33,582 bases of DNA, from NCBI GenBank assembly GCA_051873875.1, contig JBJEFI010000120.1, positions 1 through 33,582 of the forward strand. Direction: 5' to 3'. The position numbers and the translations under genes were made by a program. The number at the start of each line of letters is the position of its first letter. Position 1 is the stretch's first letter. The stretch comes from JBJEFI01 sp051873875. GTDB lineage: Bacteria; Bacillota; Bacilli; Bacillales; Bacillaceae_G. The notes below the pieces were generated by a model, which worked only from the letters and a program-made list of their open reading frames with translations, was not told where the DNA came from and did no database searches. Shown here in pieces: positions 14,697-22,341 of the stretch.

Positions 14697-15000
14697 TTAG
14701 TCACCAAATGTAATAATCAATTCTAATTCGCAAACAAATTCTTCATCTACAGCAGCGATACCCTTTCCTTTGCCAATAGGGATTTTTAAACGAGTAATTC
14801 CAACCCAAGAAGGAGTTGGTCTCCTGATCTTACCTGTTTTTTAAACGACAATTGTCTATGCCAGCTAAAAGTCTTAATCGCTCTTGATTTCTATCTTTCG
14901 TTAATATTACACCTGGTATAACAGGATAATCTAACAAATGTCCATAAAAAATGTTTATTTGCTGCCACATTCTTTAAACTAACTGTCCTTTTTTTCTTCT
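14697..15000 (-). pseudogene. fabZ: Decayed fabZ (3-hydroxyacyl-ACP dehydratase)
   Basis: Minus-strand fragments in different frames follow the order of FabZ. First comes TVSLKNVAANKHF; then, shifted one base, FYGHLLDYPVIPGVI (catalytic-His GHF-x-PVMPGV motif); then, after an internal deletion of about 10-15 residues that removes the EALAQ helix with its catalytic Glu, LLAGIDNCRLKN. After another shift come RSGDQL, NPIGKGKGIAAVDEEFVCELELIITFGD and a TAA at 14697-14699. FabZ is about 140 residues, so most of its length remains but it cannot be translated. The identification is by recalled family motifs. An intact copy elsewhere should supply the function. Confidence 0.8.
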
Positions 15001-15226
15001 AATTTCAAAATTCAATAAACTATAGTTTGTTAATTAATGGTACAATAAATGTTATTGCTATATTAAAAACAACAAAAGACAACAAAGTTATGTACTTATT
15101 AGAAAATTTTTTTATGAGCGCAGGAAAGAGTAGATTGATGCTATTTGTTCGTATTTTTTTAATCATCATAGCTGAAAATAATTGTAATGATATGGTAAGC
15201 TAAAGGCAGAGAAGGTGAGATTATAA
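15001..15226. other. Intergenic region before the PAP2 gene
   Basis: About 225 bases without a supported gene. It holds a perfect 12-bp palindrome, AAACTATAGTTT, at 15017-15028, just before an extended -10-like TGGTACAAT at 15038-15046, which could be an operator over a promoter. A 30-codon hydrophobic ORF near 15115-15204 has a poor start site and is not called. Confidence 0.3.
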
Positions 15227-15868
15227 ATGAGAATAACATATAGGTTGATGCCAACACCTAAATGGATATGGGGATTGGTTCTTTTCTTTGTGGCAATTTG
15301 TATAGGAATTATTGGTGGTGGGCTCGTACCATTTGATCAGTGGTTATCACACCGAATTGCGGTAGAAGAAACAGGTGCCCTTTATCAGCTATTTACATAT
15401 ATTACAGAGTTGGGCTCTGCGACAGGGATAACAATTTTAACAGCCATCTTTTCGATTATTTTATATAGGAAAAGAAGAAAGTTTCTGCCGGCTTTGTTTA
15501 TTATTGGAACAGTTCTTTCAACATATGGGTTAAACGTTGTCATTAAAGATATTGTGGAGCGACAACGTCCAATGATTAATGCGTTAATTGATGCCCATGG
15601 CTATAGTTTTCCGAGCGGTCATAGCATGATTAGTATCGTAGCATATGGGCTATTTGTTTATTTGCTATGTAAGTGGGATAGGAAAAAGAGTCATCAAGTA
15701 GTATATGGGATTATCGGTGCACTCATTGTGCTATTGATTGGTTATAGTCGTATTGTTTTATCTGCACACTATGTGTTTGATGTATTGGCTGGTTTTTCTT
15801 TAGGAGCAGGAATTTTAATTGGCGCTATTTATATATTTGAACATTATTTTGATAAAAAAGCATGGTGA
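15227..15868 (+). CDS. PAP2-superfamily membrane phosphatase
   Basis: A 213-residue integral membrane protein with about six helices and the three PAP2 motifs in order: KDIVERQRP at about residues 105-113, YSFPSGHSM (PSGH) at about 125-133, and SRIVLSAHYVFDVLAG at about 174-190, holding the catalytic His-Asp pair. Such enzymes dephosphorylate lipid phosphates such as phosphatidylglycerol phosphate or undecaprenyl pyrophosphate on the outer membrane face. AAGGTGAG sits 7 bases before the ATG. It ends 15 bases before the MmpL start, so the two are co-transcribed; which lipid it acts on cannot be told. Confidence 0.85.
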   Translation: MRITYRLMPTPKWIWGLVLFFVAICIGIIGGGLVPFDQWLSHRIAVEETGALYQLFTYITELGSATGITILTAIFSIILYRKRRKFLPALFIIGTVLSTYGLNVVIKDIVERQRPMINALIDAHGYSFPSGHSMISIVAYGLFVYLLCKWDRKKSHQVVYGIIGALIVLLIGYSRIVLSAHYVFDVLAGFSLGAGILIGAIYIFEHYFDKKAW

Positions 15869-15883
15869 ATGGAGGAGATGAGA

Positions 15884-18070
15884 ATGTGGGGGAAGTTCGG
15901 TTCATTCTTATTTAGGTTTCGATATTTAATTATTTTAATTACGCTTGTCGTTGGCGGCGTTGTTTCTTCTTTTGCTTTAAAACTGCCTAGCATTTTAGAT
16001 GGAGATGGATTTAAAACAAAAGGGGATTATCAAGTAACCGAGAAAATACTAGCAGATGATTTTAAACAATCACGTGATACGGTTATTTTCTATTTAGAAA
16101 AGAAAAAAGGAAAAACAGAAGAGGCCTTTAAACAAGAGATAAATGACCTTGTGAAAGAAATAGATGCCGTTCCGAATAAAGAATTTTTCCGTCATCCTTT
16201 AAATAGTGAAGGAATGCTCAAGGAAGATACGGCGTATATGGCACTATTAATGAAAGGGAAAGATGAGAAGCAAGTTGCCAATCGGTCTTTAGATATAACA
16301 GAAAAAGTAGAGAAGGCAAAACGAGATACATTTACAGTTAAGGGACTTGGCTACAATATCATTAATGATGAATTAAATAGAGAAACCCAAGATGGCTTAA
16401 AGAAAGCAGAATTAATTGGGATACCAATTGCCTTTTTAGTGTTATTGTTGTCCTTTGGTACATTTAGTGCTTCTATTTTGCCGATTATTACAGGCGGACT
16501 TAGTGTAACGACAACATTAGGAATTTTATACTTTATTGGGCAGGAAACACCGCTGTCTATTTATGTGTTAAACATAACCCCAATGGTAGGCTTAGCGTTA
16601 TCCATTGATTTTGCCTTGTTATTTGTCAATCGTTTCCGTGAAGAAGTAAGGGACAAATCAATTCGTGATGCATTGCTAGTGACGTATGGAACGGCAGGAA
16701 GAGCTATTTTATTCTCGGCATTATGTGTTGTGGTTGGGTTATCTGGTTTATTTTTCTTTGATATTGAGTTTATTCAATCCGTTGCCCTTAGTGGAATGAT
16801 TGTTGTATTTGTAAGCTTGCTTATTTCTTTAACATTGCTACCAGCAGCCCTTACCATTGTTGGAAAACGCATTGCGAAAAAAGAAAAGAAACGCAAACCT
16901 TCTAAACGAAAAAGTAGTTGGGCGAAGTTTGGTGAGCTTGTGATGAAACGACCAGTTATCATGGCTGGGCTTGTGCTTGTCTTTATCATCGTTGCCCTGC
17001 AACCACTTCAAAATGCGAAGCTAGGTTTTCCAAGTACAGAAGTGTTACCAAAAGATAGTGCAACACGCATTGCATTTGAGAAATATGAAAAGGACTTTGA
17101 CGCGAAGAAAAAAGATTATGCCCTTGTTCCAATCATAGTAGAGGGGAAGAAAGATATAAAAGAGGATCTTGCAACAGCTGAGAAAGTTGTTAAAACATTG
17201 GAAGAAAATAAAAACGTAAAAGAAGTTACTAGTGTATTCTCTACTTTACAAGCAACAAGTGAGGAAATTGAATTTTTATCTCAAACACCGGAGCAGGCAC
17301 CTGTTATTGATGCAGTAATGGATGGATTTGTAAAGGATAATCGTACTGTTCTGCAAGTGTATTTGAAGGATGAACCACATTCAAAAGAAGCAAAAGCATG
17401 GGCCCGCGATATTGAAGCAAAATTGAAAAAAGAAAATCCAGACCTGCGTTATTACGTTGGTGGTGAGATGAAATTTGAACAAGAGCTAGAAGATGAAGTG
17501 TTTAATAAAGCGATACCAGCACTTAGTGTTATTTTAGGTTCAACATTCCTTATTTTGATGTTTGCCTTCCGTTCTATAATAATCCCGTTAAAGGCGATTA
17601 TTATGAATATCCTAAGCTTAAGTGCAACAATCGGTATTGTTGTATGGATTTTTAATGAAGGTCATTTTGGTTTAGATGAAAGTATTGTCTTGTTTATTTT
17701 ACCGATCTTTATTTTCGGACTCGTCTTCGGCTTAAGTATGGATTATGAAGTATTCTTGATTTCAAGGATACATGAGCTATATGAAGAAACGAGAGATAAT
17801 AACAAGGCAACATTGGAAGGACTTGTTTCCACAAGTAAAATTATTACATCGGCAGCTTTGATTATGATTGTTGTAACAGGTGCCTTTGCATTTACAGACA
17901 TTTTACCAGTAAGACAAATGGGATTAGGAATCGCACTGGCAATCTTCTTAGATGCAACAATTATCCGATTAATTCTTGTTCCTAGCTTAATGAAGTTATT
18001 GGGTGATTGGAACTGGTGGTTCCCATTTAAATCGAAAAAATTAGAAAAAGCGCAACGTAAAATTATTTAA
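15884..18070 (+). CDS. MmpL/RND-family membrane transporter
   Basis: A 728-residue protein with two repeated halves, each having one leading helix, a large extracellular domain and a bundle of five helices. The signature proton-relay stretches are GLALSIDFALLFVNRFREE in the first half and FGLSMDYEVFLISRIHE in the second, as in MmpL (YdgH/YdfJ-like) proteins. It probably exports lipids or hydrophobic compounds by proton antiport. The start is taken at 15884, with GGAGGA 7 bases upstream; ATGs at 15869 and 15878 lie on the ribosome-binding site. It follows a lipid phosphatase, suggesting a shared envelope-lipid role. Confidence 0.85.
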   Translation: MWGKFGSFLFRFRYLIILITLVVGGVVSSFALKLPSILDGDGFKTKGDYQVTEKILADDFKQSRDTVIFYLEKKKGKTEEAFKQEINDLVKEIDAVPNKEFFRHPLNSEGMLKEDTAYMALLMKGKDEKQVANRSLDITEKVEKAKRDTFTVKGLGYNIINDELNRETQDGLKKAELIGIPIAFLVLLLSFGTFSASILPIITGGLSVTTTLGILYFIGQETPLSIYVLNITPMVGLALSIDFALLFVNRFREEVRDKSIRDALLVTYGTAGRAILFSALCVVVGLSGLFFFDIEFIQSVALSGMIVVFVSLLISLTLLPAALTIVGKRIAKKEKKRKPSKRKSSWAKFGELVMKRPVIMAGLVLVFIIVALQPLQNAKLGFPSTEVLPKDSATRIAFEKYEKDFDAKKKDYALVPIIVEGKKDIKEDLATAEKVVKTLEENKNVKEVTSVFSTLQATSEEIEFLSQTPEQAPVIDAVMDGFVKDNRTVLQVYLKDEPHSKEAKAWARDIEAKLKKENPDLRYYVGGEMKFEQELEDEVFNKAIPALSVILGSTFLILMFAFRSIIIPLKAIIMNILSLSATIGIVVWIFNEGHFGLDESIVLFILPIFIFGLVFGLSMDYEVFLISRIHELYEETRDNNKATLEGLVSTSKIITSAALIMIVVTGAFAFTDILPVRQMGLGIALAIFLDATIIRLILVPSLMKLLGDWNWWFPFKSKKLEKAQRKII

Positions 18071-18184
18071 TGCTTAACAAATTTACGGTGAAAGTACCTA
18101 ATATTGACTGTTGTTTCATTGCATAGTGACTTCCTCTTTATCACATAGTAAGAGGACAAATATCCTCAAAAAGAGGTGGTCACT

Positions 18185-18637
18185 ATGTTTCGCTATTTTA
18201 AATTTCGATTAAATGACACTGTACAATTTCAAGAAAACGATGGACATACATATCGAATTGTAGGTTATCGGTTAGAGCGAAGTTTTACTCATTATGAGGA
18301 AAGTACAACAATCATTTATGAGCTTGTTCGCGACTTTGATGGGTATCGTACTGATGCAGAAGAAGAACAATTAATGAAAGTTGAAGATGTAATTAGTGAA
18401 AATATCTTGATGTATGGAAAAGATTTATGGGGATATTTAAAACCATTTAAAGTTCAAGTGTTTAAAGGAACGATACCCGTTAAGGCGAAGGTAGATAATA
18501 CGAAATACATCGATGAATTATTAGATACGTATAATGATTATAAGCGTTTAGCAGAAACCTTTGATGATGTGTCTTTTCAGCTAAAAGCAGAGGAAGTATT
18601 AGCAAAGCTGCAAGATGCTAGCTTATTTATCCAATGA
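18185..18637 (+). CDS. Conserved protein of unknown function
   Basis: A 150-residue soluble protein with an N-terminal half rich in beta strands (KFRLNDTVQFQENDGHTYRIVGYRLERSF) and a helical C-terminal third (YIDELLDTYNDYKRLAETFDDVSFQLKAEEVLAKL). No signal peptide or membrane helix. The start at 18185 follows AAGAGGTGG with a 6-7-base gap; an in-frame GTG at 18176 overlaps that site. The N-terminal part resembles small SH3-like barrels, but I cannot name a family. It has its own terminator. Confidence 0.7.
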   Translation: MFRYFKFRLNDTVQFQENDGHTYRIVGYRLERSFTHYEESTTIIYELVRDFDGYRTDAEEEQLMKVEDVISENILMYGKDLWGYLKPFKVQVFKGTIPVKAKVDNTKYIDELLDTYNDYKRLAETFDDVSFQLKAEEVLAKLQDASLFIQ

Positions 18638-18675
18638 AAAGAAAAAACGAAGGCGATACTTACTTATCAATAAAT

Positions 18676-18705
18676 AAAGCTATCTCTAATTAGAGATAGC
18701 TTTTA
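18676..18705. terminator. Bidirectional terminator
   Basis: A perfect 28-base palindrome, AAAGCTATCTCTAA at 18676-18689 with TTAGAGATAGCTTT at 18690-18703, between converging genes; A and T runs flank it on both sides. Confidence 0.8.
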
Positions 18706-18735
18706 TCATGGAAACCATATATGGTTGTTTGTTCA

Positions 18736-19485
18736 TTATTTGCCGTAAGTTACTTGAATTGGCTTGGTACTTTTAAATGCTGCTGTTTCAGGTTTCTTAG
18801 CAGTAACTGCATCCGAAACTTTCGAAGCAATTGGTTTTACTTTTGTTGTTACAGTTGATACTGTCGCAGGTTTTGCTTCTGCTTTTGCCTCTTGGTTGCC
18901 GCTATAATAAATCATATCTAGTACTTTACCAGACACAGCGACAGTTAATAAGGCATATGCAACCTGAATGATATCTAAGTAAACCAATGACATCACTAAT
19001 ACAACGCAGTCAAGGATGAAGAACACAGTACCGATTGATAAAGAAGTTACTTTCGCCAAGACGATTGCTAAAATGTCATCGCCGCCTGTTCCACCGCCAA
19101 ATTTTAGAATTATTCCAAGTCCTCCACCAACTAATACTCCACCAAGAATTGCTGCGAAAATCATATGATCGTGTAAGTCAATTGTAAATGGAGAATAGTT
19201 TTCTACTAACCAGTAGTAGACAGAATAGGCAGATGCTCCGATAAAAATATTCAGTGCTTGCATACGACCTAGTAGGAAAATACCTACTATAATCATTGGA
19301 ATATCTAAAAGTAAATTTGTAATTGCTGGTGAAATGTCGAATAAGTGTTTCAAAATCAAGGTTATTCCTAAAAATCCACCTTCTGTTAACTCATTGTACG
19401 TATGAATGTGATAATAGCTTGCAGCTAAAATAAATGAACCAATATTAATCATCAAGAATGTCTTTAATGTCTTCCAACGAAGCAT
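18736..19485 (-). CDS. YitT-family membrane protein with Lys/Ala-rich tail
   Basis: A 249-residue protein. Residues 1-190 form five predicted membrane helices with the YitT hallmarks: NELTEGGFLGITLIL, LGGVLVGGGLGIILKFGGGTGGDDILA and SGKVLDMIYYSG. In most family members the helices are followed by a DUF2179 domain of about 80 residues; here that domain is replaced by about 55 residues of Ala, Lys, Thr and Val repeats (KAEAKPATVSTVTTKVKPIASKV). Family function is not established. GGGAGAC precedes the ATG at the right distance. A leader of nearly 300 bases with strong secondary structure lies upstream. Confidence 0.8.
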   Translation of the reverse strand: MLRWKTLKTFLMINIGSFILAASYYHIHTYNELTEGGFLGITLILKHLFDISPAITNLLLDIPMIIVGIFLLGRMQALNIFIGASAYSVYYWLVENYSPFTIDLHDHMIFAAILGGVLVGGGLGIILKFGGGTGGDDILAIVLAKVTSLSIGTVFFILDCVVLVMSLVYLDIIQVAYALLTVAVSGKVLDMIYYSGNQEAKAEAKPATVSTVTTKVKPIASKVSDAVTAKKPETAAFKSTKPIQVTYGK

Positions 19486-19790
19486 AATTTCGTCTCCCTT
19501 ATTGTGTAGTTAGTTTTTTACTTTGACGTATGGTGACTAACTACTTAGCCAGTTAGCACACCGAATGCTAACTACGCTATATGTCAACTAGAGATTGAAT
19601 TAAAACTCGTTGGGACTGAGTCCTTCGGCTATCCATCCTTTTTTCCTGCCCTTCGATTTTTTATTTCCATAAAATAAACTGGACGAGAAGGGAGAGACGC
19701 TAAGTATAAGACAAATCTTGACGTTTCCAGATGCTCCTTGGAGCGATCATAATTTCAGATCCTTTCTATTTAGAATTATTACTATTATAT
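19486..19790 (-). promoter_or_regulatory. Structured 5' leader of the yitT-family gene
   Basis: About 300 bases before the start codon with no ORF. Several pairings are visible: GTAGTTAGT (19506-19514) with ACTAACTAC (19536-19544); TTGACGTAT (19523-19531) with ATATGTCAA (19579-19587, one G-U); GTTAGCA (19552-19558) with TGCTAAC (19566-19572). The first two cross, so they are mutually exclusive or form a pseudoknot, and a second CTAACTAC at 19568-19575 offers a third partner. Further upstream are GCTCC/GGAGC at 19733-19744 and TTTATTT/AAATAAA near 19660-19680. A possible minus-strand promoter is TTGACG at 19802-19797 with AATAAT 16 bases on. It looks like a cis-regulatory RNA, but I recognise no known class. 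Confidence 0.5.
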
Positions 19791-19898
19791 CATATGCGTC
19801 AAGGTGTTTGTTTCAGAATGCTTTAAAATTTACAAAAAATACAAAAAATAATTTTATTAAAAAAAGATTTTAAAATAAAAGACAATGTAATTAATTAC

Positions 19899-19926
19899 TT
19901 AACAAATTCACTAATTGCGGTATAAT
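19899..19926 (+). promoter_or_regulatory. Sigma-A promoter of yeeI
   Basis: TTAACA at 19899-19904, 16 bases, then a consensus TATAAT at 19921-19926. Transcription should start near 19933, leaving a leader of about 100 bases with a ten-codon ORF (19979-20011). Confidence 0.65.
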
Positions 19927-20031
19927 AGGATTTGGCAAATAAAAATACAATCTTTTTGCCTTTGACAAGGTGAGAAAGATGATGTATATGTTAGAAAAGA
20001 TATTCCAATAGATTGAAAGTGAGTGGGAAGA

Positions 20032-20751
20032 ATGGGTCGTAAATGGAACAATATTAAAGAGAAAAAAGCGGCAAAAGATGCAAATACTAGTCGTATTTAC
20101 GCGAAATTTGGTCGTTTAATTTATGTAGCAGCAAGAAGTGGAGAACCAAATCCAGAATCTAACCAAGCGTTAAAAGTCGTACTTGAACGTGCGAAAACAT
20201 ATAGTGTACCAAGAAACATCATTGACCGTGCTATCGATAAAGCAAAAGGTGCTTCGGATGAAACATTCGATGAGTTACGTTATGAAGGTTTCGGACCAAA
20301 CGGATCAATGGTTATTGTTGATGCATTAACAAATAACGTAAACCGTACTGTAGCAGAAGTTCGTTCTGCTTTCACAAAAAATGGTGGAAACTTAGGGGTA
20401 AATGGTTCAGTTGCTTACATGTTTGATGCAACAGCCGTTATCGGTGTAGAAGGTAAATCAGCAGATGACGTACTTGAAATTTTAATGGAAGCAGATGTAG
20501 ATGCTCGTGATGTATTAGAAGAAGAGAATGCAGCAATCGTTTATGCAGAGCCAGATCAATTCCATGCTGTTCAAGAAGCACTACGCAATGCTGGGATTGA
20601 GGAATTTACAGTTGCTGAATTAAGTATGATTGCTCAAAATGATGTAACACTTGAAGGCGACGCACAAACAAAATTCGAAAAACTAATCGACACATTAGAG
20701 GATTTAGAAGACGTACAAAACGTATACCACAATGTGGACTTAGGTGAATAA
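20032..20751 (+). CDS. yeeI: YebC/PmpR-family protein (YeeI type)
   Basis: A 239-residue protein. It starts MGRKWNNIKEKKAAKDANTSRIYAKFGRLIYVAAR, the form seen in the YeeI/YeeN branch rather than the MAGHSKWxNI start of the second paralogue (YrbC). The three-domain YebC fold is full length, with LRYEGFGPNGSMVIVDALTNNVNRT in the middle and a YHNVDLGE end. Family members act as DNA-binding regulators or, by more recent work, as ribosome-associated factors helping translation of proline runs; which applies here is not clear. The start at 20032 is preceded by GTGAGTGGGAAG. Confidence 0.85.
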   Translation: MGRKWNNIKEKKAAKDANTSRIYAKFGRLIYVAARSGEPNPESNQALKVVLERAKTYSVPRNIIDRAIDKAKGASDETFDELRYEGFGPNGSMVIVDALTNNVNRTVAEVRSAFTKNGGNLGVNGSVAYMFDATAVIGVEGKSADDVLEILMEADVDARDVLEEENAAIVYAEPDQFHAVQEALRNAGIEEFTVAELSMIAQNDVTLEGDAQTKFEKLIDTLEDLEDVQNVYHNVDLGE

Positions 20752-20764
20752 TTATAAAGCATTT

Positions 20765-20797
20765 AAACCTCCTTATTTTAGATAAGGAGGTTTTTTG
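20765..20797 (+). terminator. Terminator of yeeI
   Basis: AAACCTCCTTAT at 20765-20776 pairs perfectly with ATAAGGAGGTTT at 20782-20793, followed by T. Confidence 0.9.
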
Positions 20798-20898
20798 TAT
20801 TTAAAAGGAATTTGAAATTTTGTATGGAATTTACAAATTATAAGACTGGTGGTGTAAGGAAAGTTTGTATCATAAGGATTTTAATAGGGGGAGAGGGA

Positions 20899-21354
20899 AT
20901 GAAAGTTGTAAACGTGTTTAGCATTTTAGTCGTGTGTTTCATTATACTTGTAGGCTGTTCAATAAATATAGAAACGGATGGAATTCAAATGGAAGATGCA
21001 GAAGAGACTGCTATTACAGTTCAAAAAGCTGTTAATAATGAAAATAAATATGAAAACATCAAAGTGATAAATAATGAACAACAAATTAATAAAGTTAAAA
21101 AGGTATTAAATAAAACCAATTGGAAACACGCCAAGGTTGATATGGTTCGTCCACCAGATTATCAATTTACTATTCAAACTGTTACAACAAAGCCTGAAGT
21201 AAAAGATGTGGAAGCATTTAAAGTGTGGATTAGTCCAGATAAAGGGAAATTAGAGATTACTAAAGATGATAATTACTATATAAAATTAACAAAAACAAAT
21301 TCGGAAACTTTATTTAAGATTATTACAGGAAATAGTTTATCCGATATGGAATAA
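20899..21354 (+). CDS. Small lipoprotein of unknown function
   Basis: A 151-residue protein with a lipoprotein signal: MKVVNVFSILVVCFIILVGC, Cys20 as the lipidated residue. The mature part is a small alpha/beta domain with many Lys and Asn (EETAITVQKAVNNENKYENIKVINNEQQINKVKKVL, then VWISPDKGKLEITKDDNYYIKLTKTNSETLFKIITG). This layout is common in Bacillus YhfM-like lipoproteins, but I cannot confirm a family. AGGGGGAGAGGG precedes the start; the frame is open further upstream but has no better start. It is a single gene downstream of the yeeI terminator. Confidence 0.65.
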   Translation: MKVVNVFSILVVCFIILVGCSINIETDGIQMEDAEETAITVQKAVNNENKYENIKVINNEQQINKVKKVLNKTNWKHAKVDMVRPPDYQFTIQTVTTKPEVKDVEAFKVWISPDKGKLEITKDDNYYIKLTKTNSETLFKIITGNSLSDME

Positions 21355-21540
21355 TAAATTGGTATTAGGAAAAATGTAGGGATGTTGTTTACGTTCTTTC
21401 TTTATAATCATAAAAAAGCATGAGTTACATATTATTAAAAAGTGAGAAAATATATGTTTTGAGAAGAAAGCCGCTTTGTGATCTTTTATAAATAAGTATA
21501 GAATTCTTAGTAGCAGTTAACGTATTTCAAAAGGAGGGGG

Positions 21541-21954
21541 ATGACGTTGAATAATCGATTACCGGATTTAACAGAGGAAGAAAAATCTGAGGGAATGGAT
21601 GGGGTATTTATCGTTGGCGGGGCTATAGTTGCTTATTTTTTAGATCGTTTTTTTGATCTTCCTATACTAGTCATTAGTCTAATTACAACGGCATTAATAA
21701 TTTTTTGTAGAGAATGGGTAAATGGAAAGAAGCGAGATGGCATCGCTTTTTTGACGATAGCAATAATTACATCTATTTTAGCTGTTACATTCGATTTAGG
21801 TGATCGTGTTATTTTTGTAATAACCTTAGGATTCGCTTTTTTATACAGCCTTATTTTCTTAAAAAAGAATGTTTCAGATATGATAAAGTCGGTTTTTTCT
21901 ATAAATGGATTAATTCTTATTGTTGTTATTGGTATTTTATTTTTCTTATTTTAA
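21541..21954 (+). CDS. Small membrane protein of unknown function
   Basis: A 137-residue protein with a short acidic N-terminus (PDLTEEEKSEGMDG) and about five hydrophobic helices, ending in a run of Ile, Val and Phe. AAGGAGGGGG lies directly before the ATG at 21541; a TTG two codons on (21547) has the better spacing of 9 bases and may be the true start. No motif is recognised. It has its own terminator. Confidence 0.65.
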   Translation: MTLNNRLPDLTEEEKSEGMDGVFIVGGAIVAYFLDRFFDLPILVISLITTALIIFCREWVNGKKRDGIAFLTIAIITSILAVTFDLGDRVIFVITLGFAFLYSLIFLKKNVSDMIKSVFSINGLILIVVIGILFFLF

Positions 21955-21974
21955 ATTTGTTATTCTATTTTCAA

Positions 21975-22005
21975 AAAACACCATCTAAAGCGGTGTTCGT
22001 TTTTT
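21975..22005 (+). terminator. Terminator of the small membrane-protein gene
   Basis: AACACC at 21977-21982 pairs with GGTGTT at 21992-21997 and is followed by CGTTTTTT. Confidence 0.6.
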
Positions 22006-22164
22006 AGAATATAATATCAATATAATTATACGAAAAGAACAAATTTTCTGTATGCAAACGTTCACAATATAGTCACACACCTTTTCGAAAAGATGTAGTA
22101 TAGTAATAACTGTGAAAGAGATAAGCAAAGCTTACGAATCACAATCAGGGAGTTTATTCAATAA

Positions 22165-22180
22165 TGTGAAATTCTTCACA
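22165..22180. promoter_or_regulatory. Rex operator 1 upstream of adhE
   Basis: TGTGAAATTCTTCACA is a perfect TGTGAA-N4-TTCACA palindrome, the core of the known Rex consensus (TTGTGAAnnnnTTCACAA). Rex is an NADH-sensing repressor of fermentation genes. Confidence 0.8.
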
Positions 22181-22208
22181 ATTAATGGATTATTTTTTTA
22201 GATTTAAA

Positions 22209-22224
22209 TGTGAAATTCTTCACA
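22209..22224. promoter_or_regulatory. Rex operator 2 upstream of adhE
   Basis: The same 16 bases as operator 1, with matching flanks (ATGTGAAATTCTTCACAATT in both). The two sites are 44 bases apart, about four helical turns, so two dimers would sit on the same DNA face. A likely promoter lies upstream: TATAGT near 22100 puts the start point before both sites, so Rex would block elongation or initiation. A second -10-like TATAAT lies at about 22298. Confidence 0.8.
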
Positions 22225-22341
22225 ATTAAAATCTCTGAAAAAGATGATTGGGAGAGACTCACTATTATTTTTACCCAAGTGGGACATATTTTGAGTATAA
22301 TGGACTGTTATAGTCCCGCGTTATAAGGAGGCAATTAGACT

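Noticed and set aside
15115..15204. A 30-codon hydrophobic ORF before the PAP2 gene
   Set aside because: Poor start site and A/T-rich chance composition; no conservation can be judged.
22059..22080. TTCACAATATAGTCACAC as a third Rex site
   Set aside because: The half-sites are direct rather than inverted, so it does not form the TGTGAA-N4-TTCACA palindrome.
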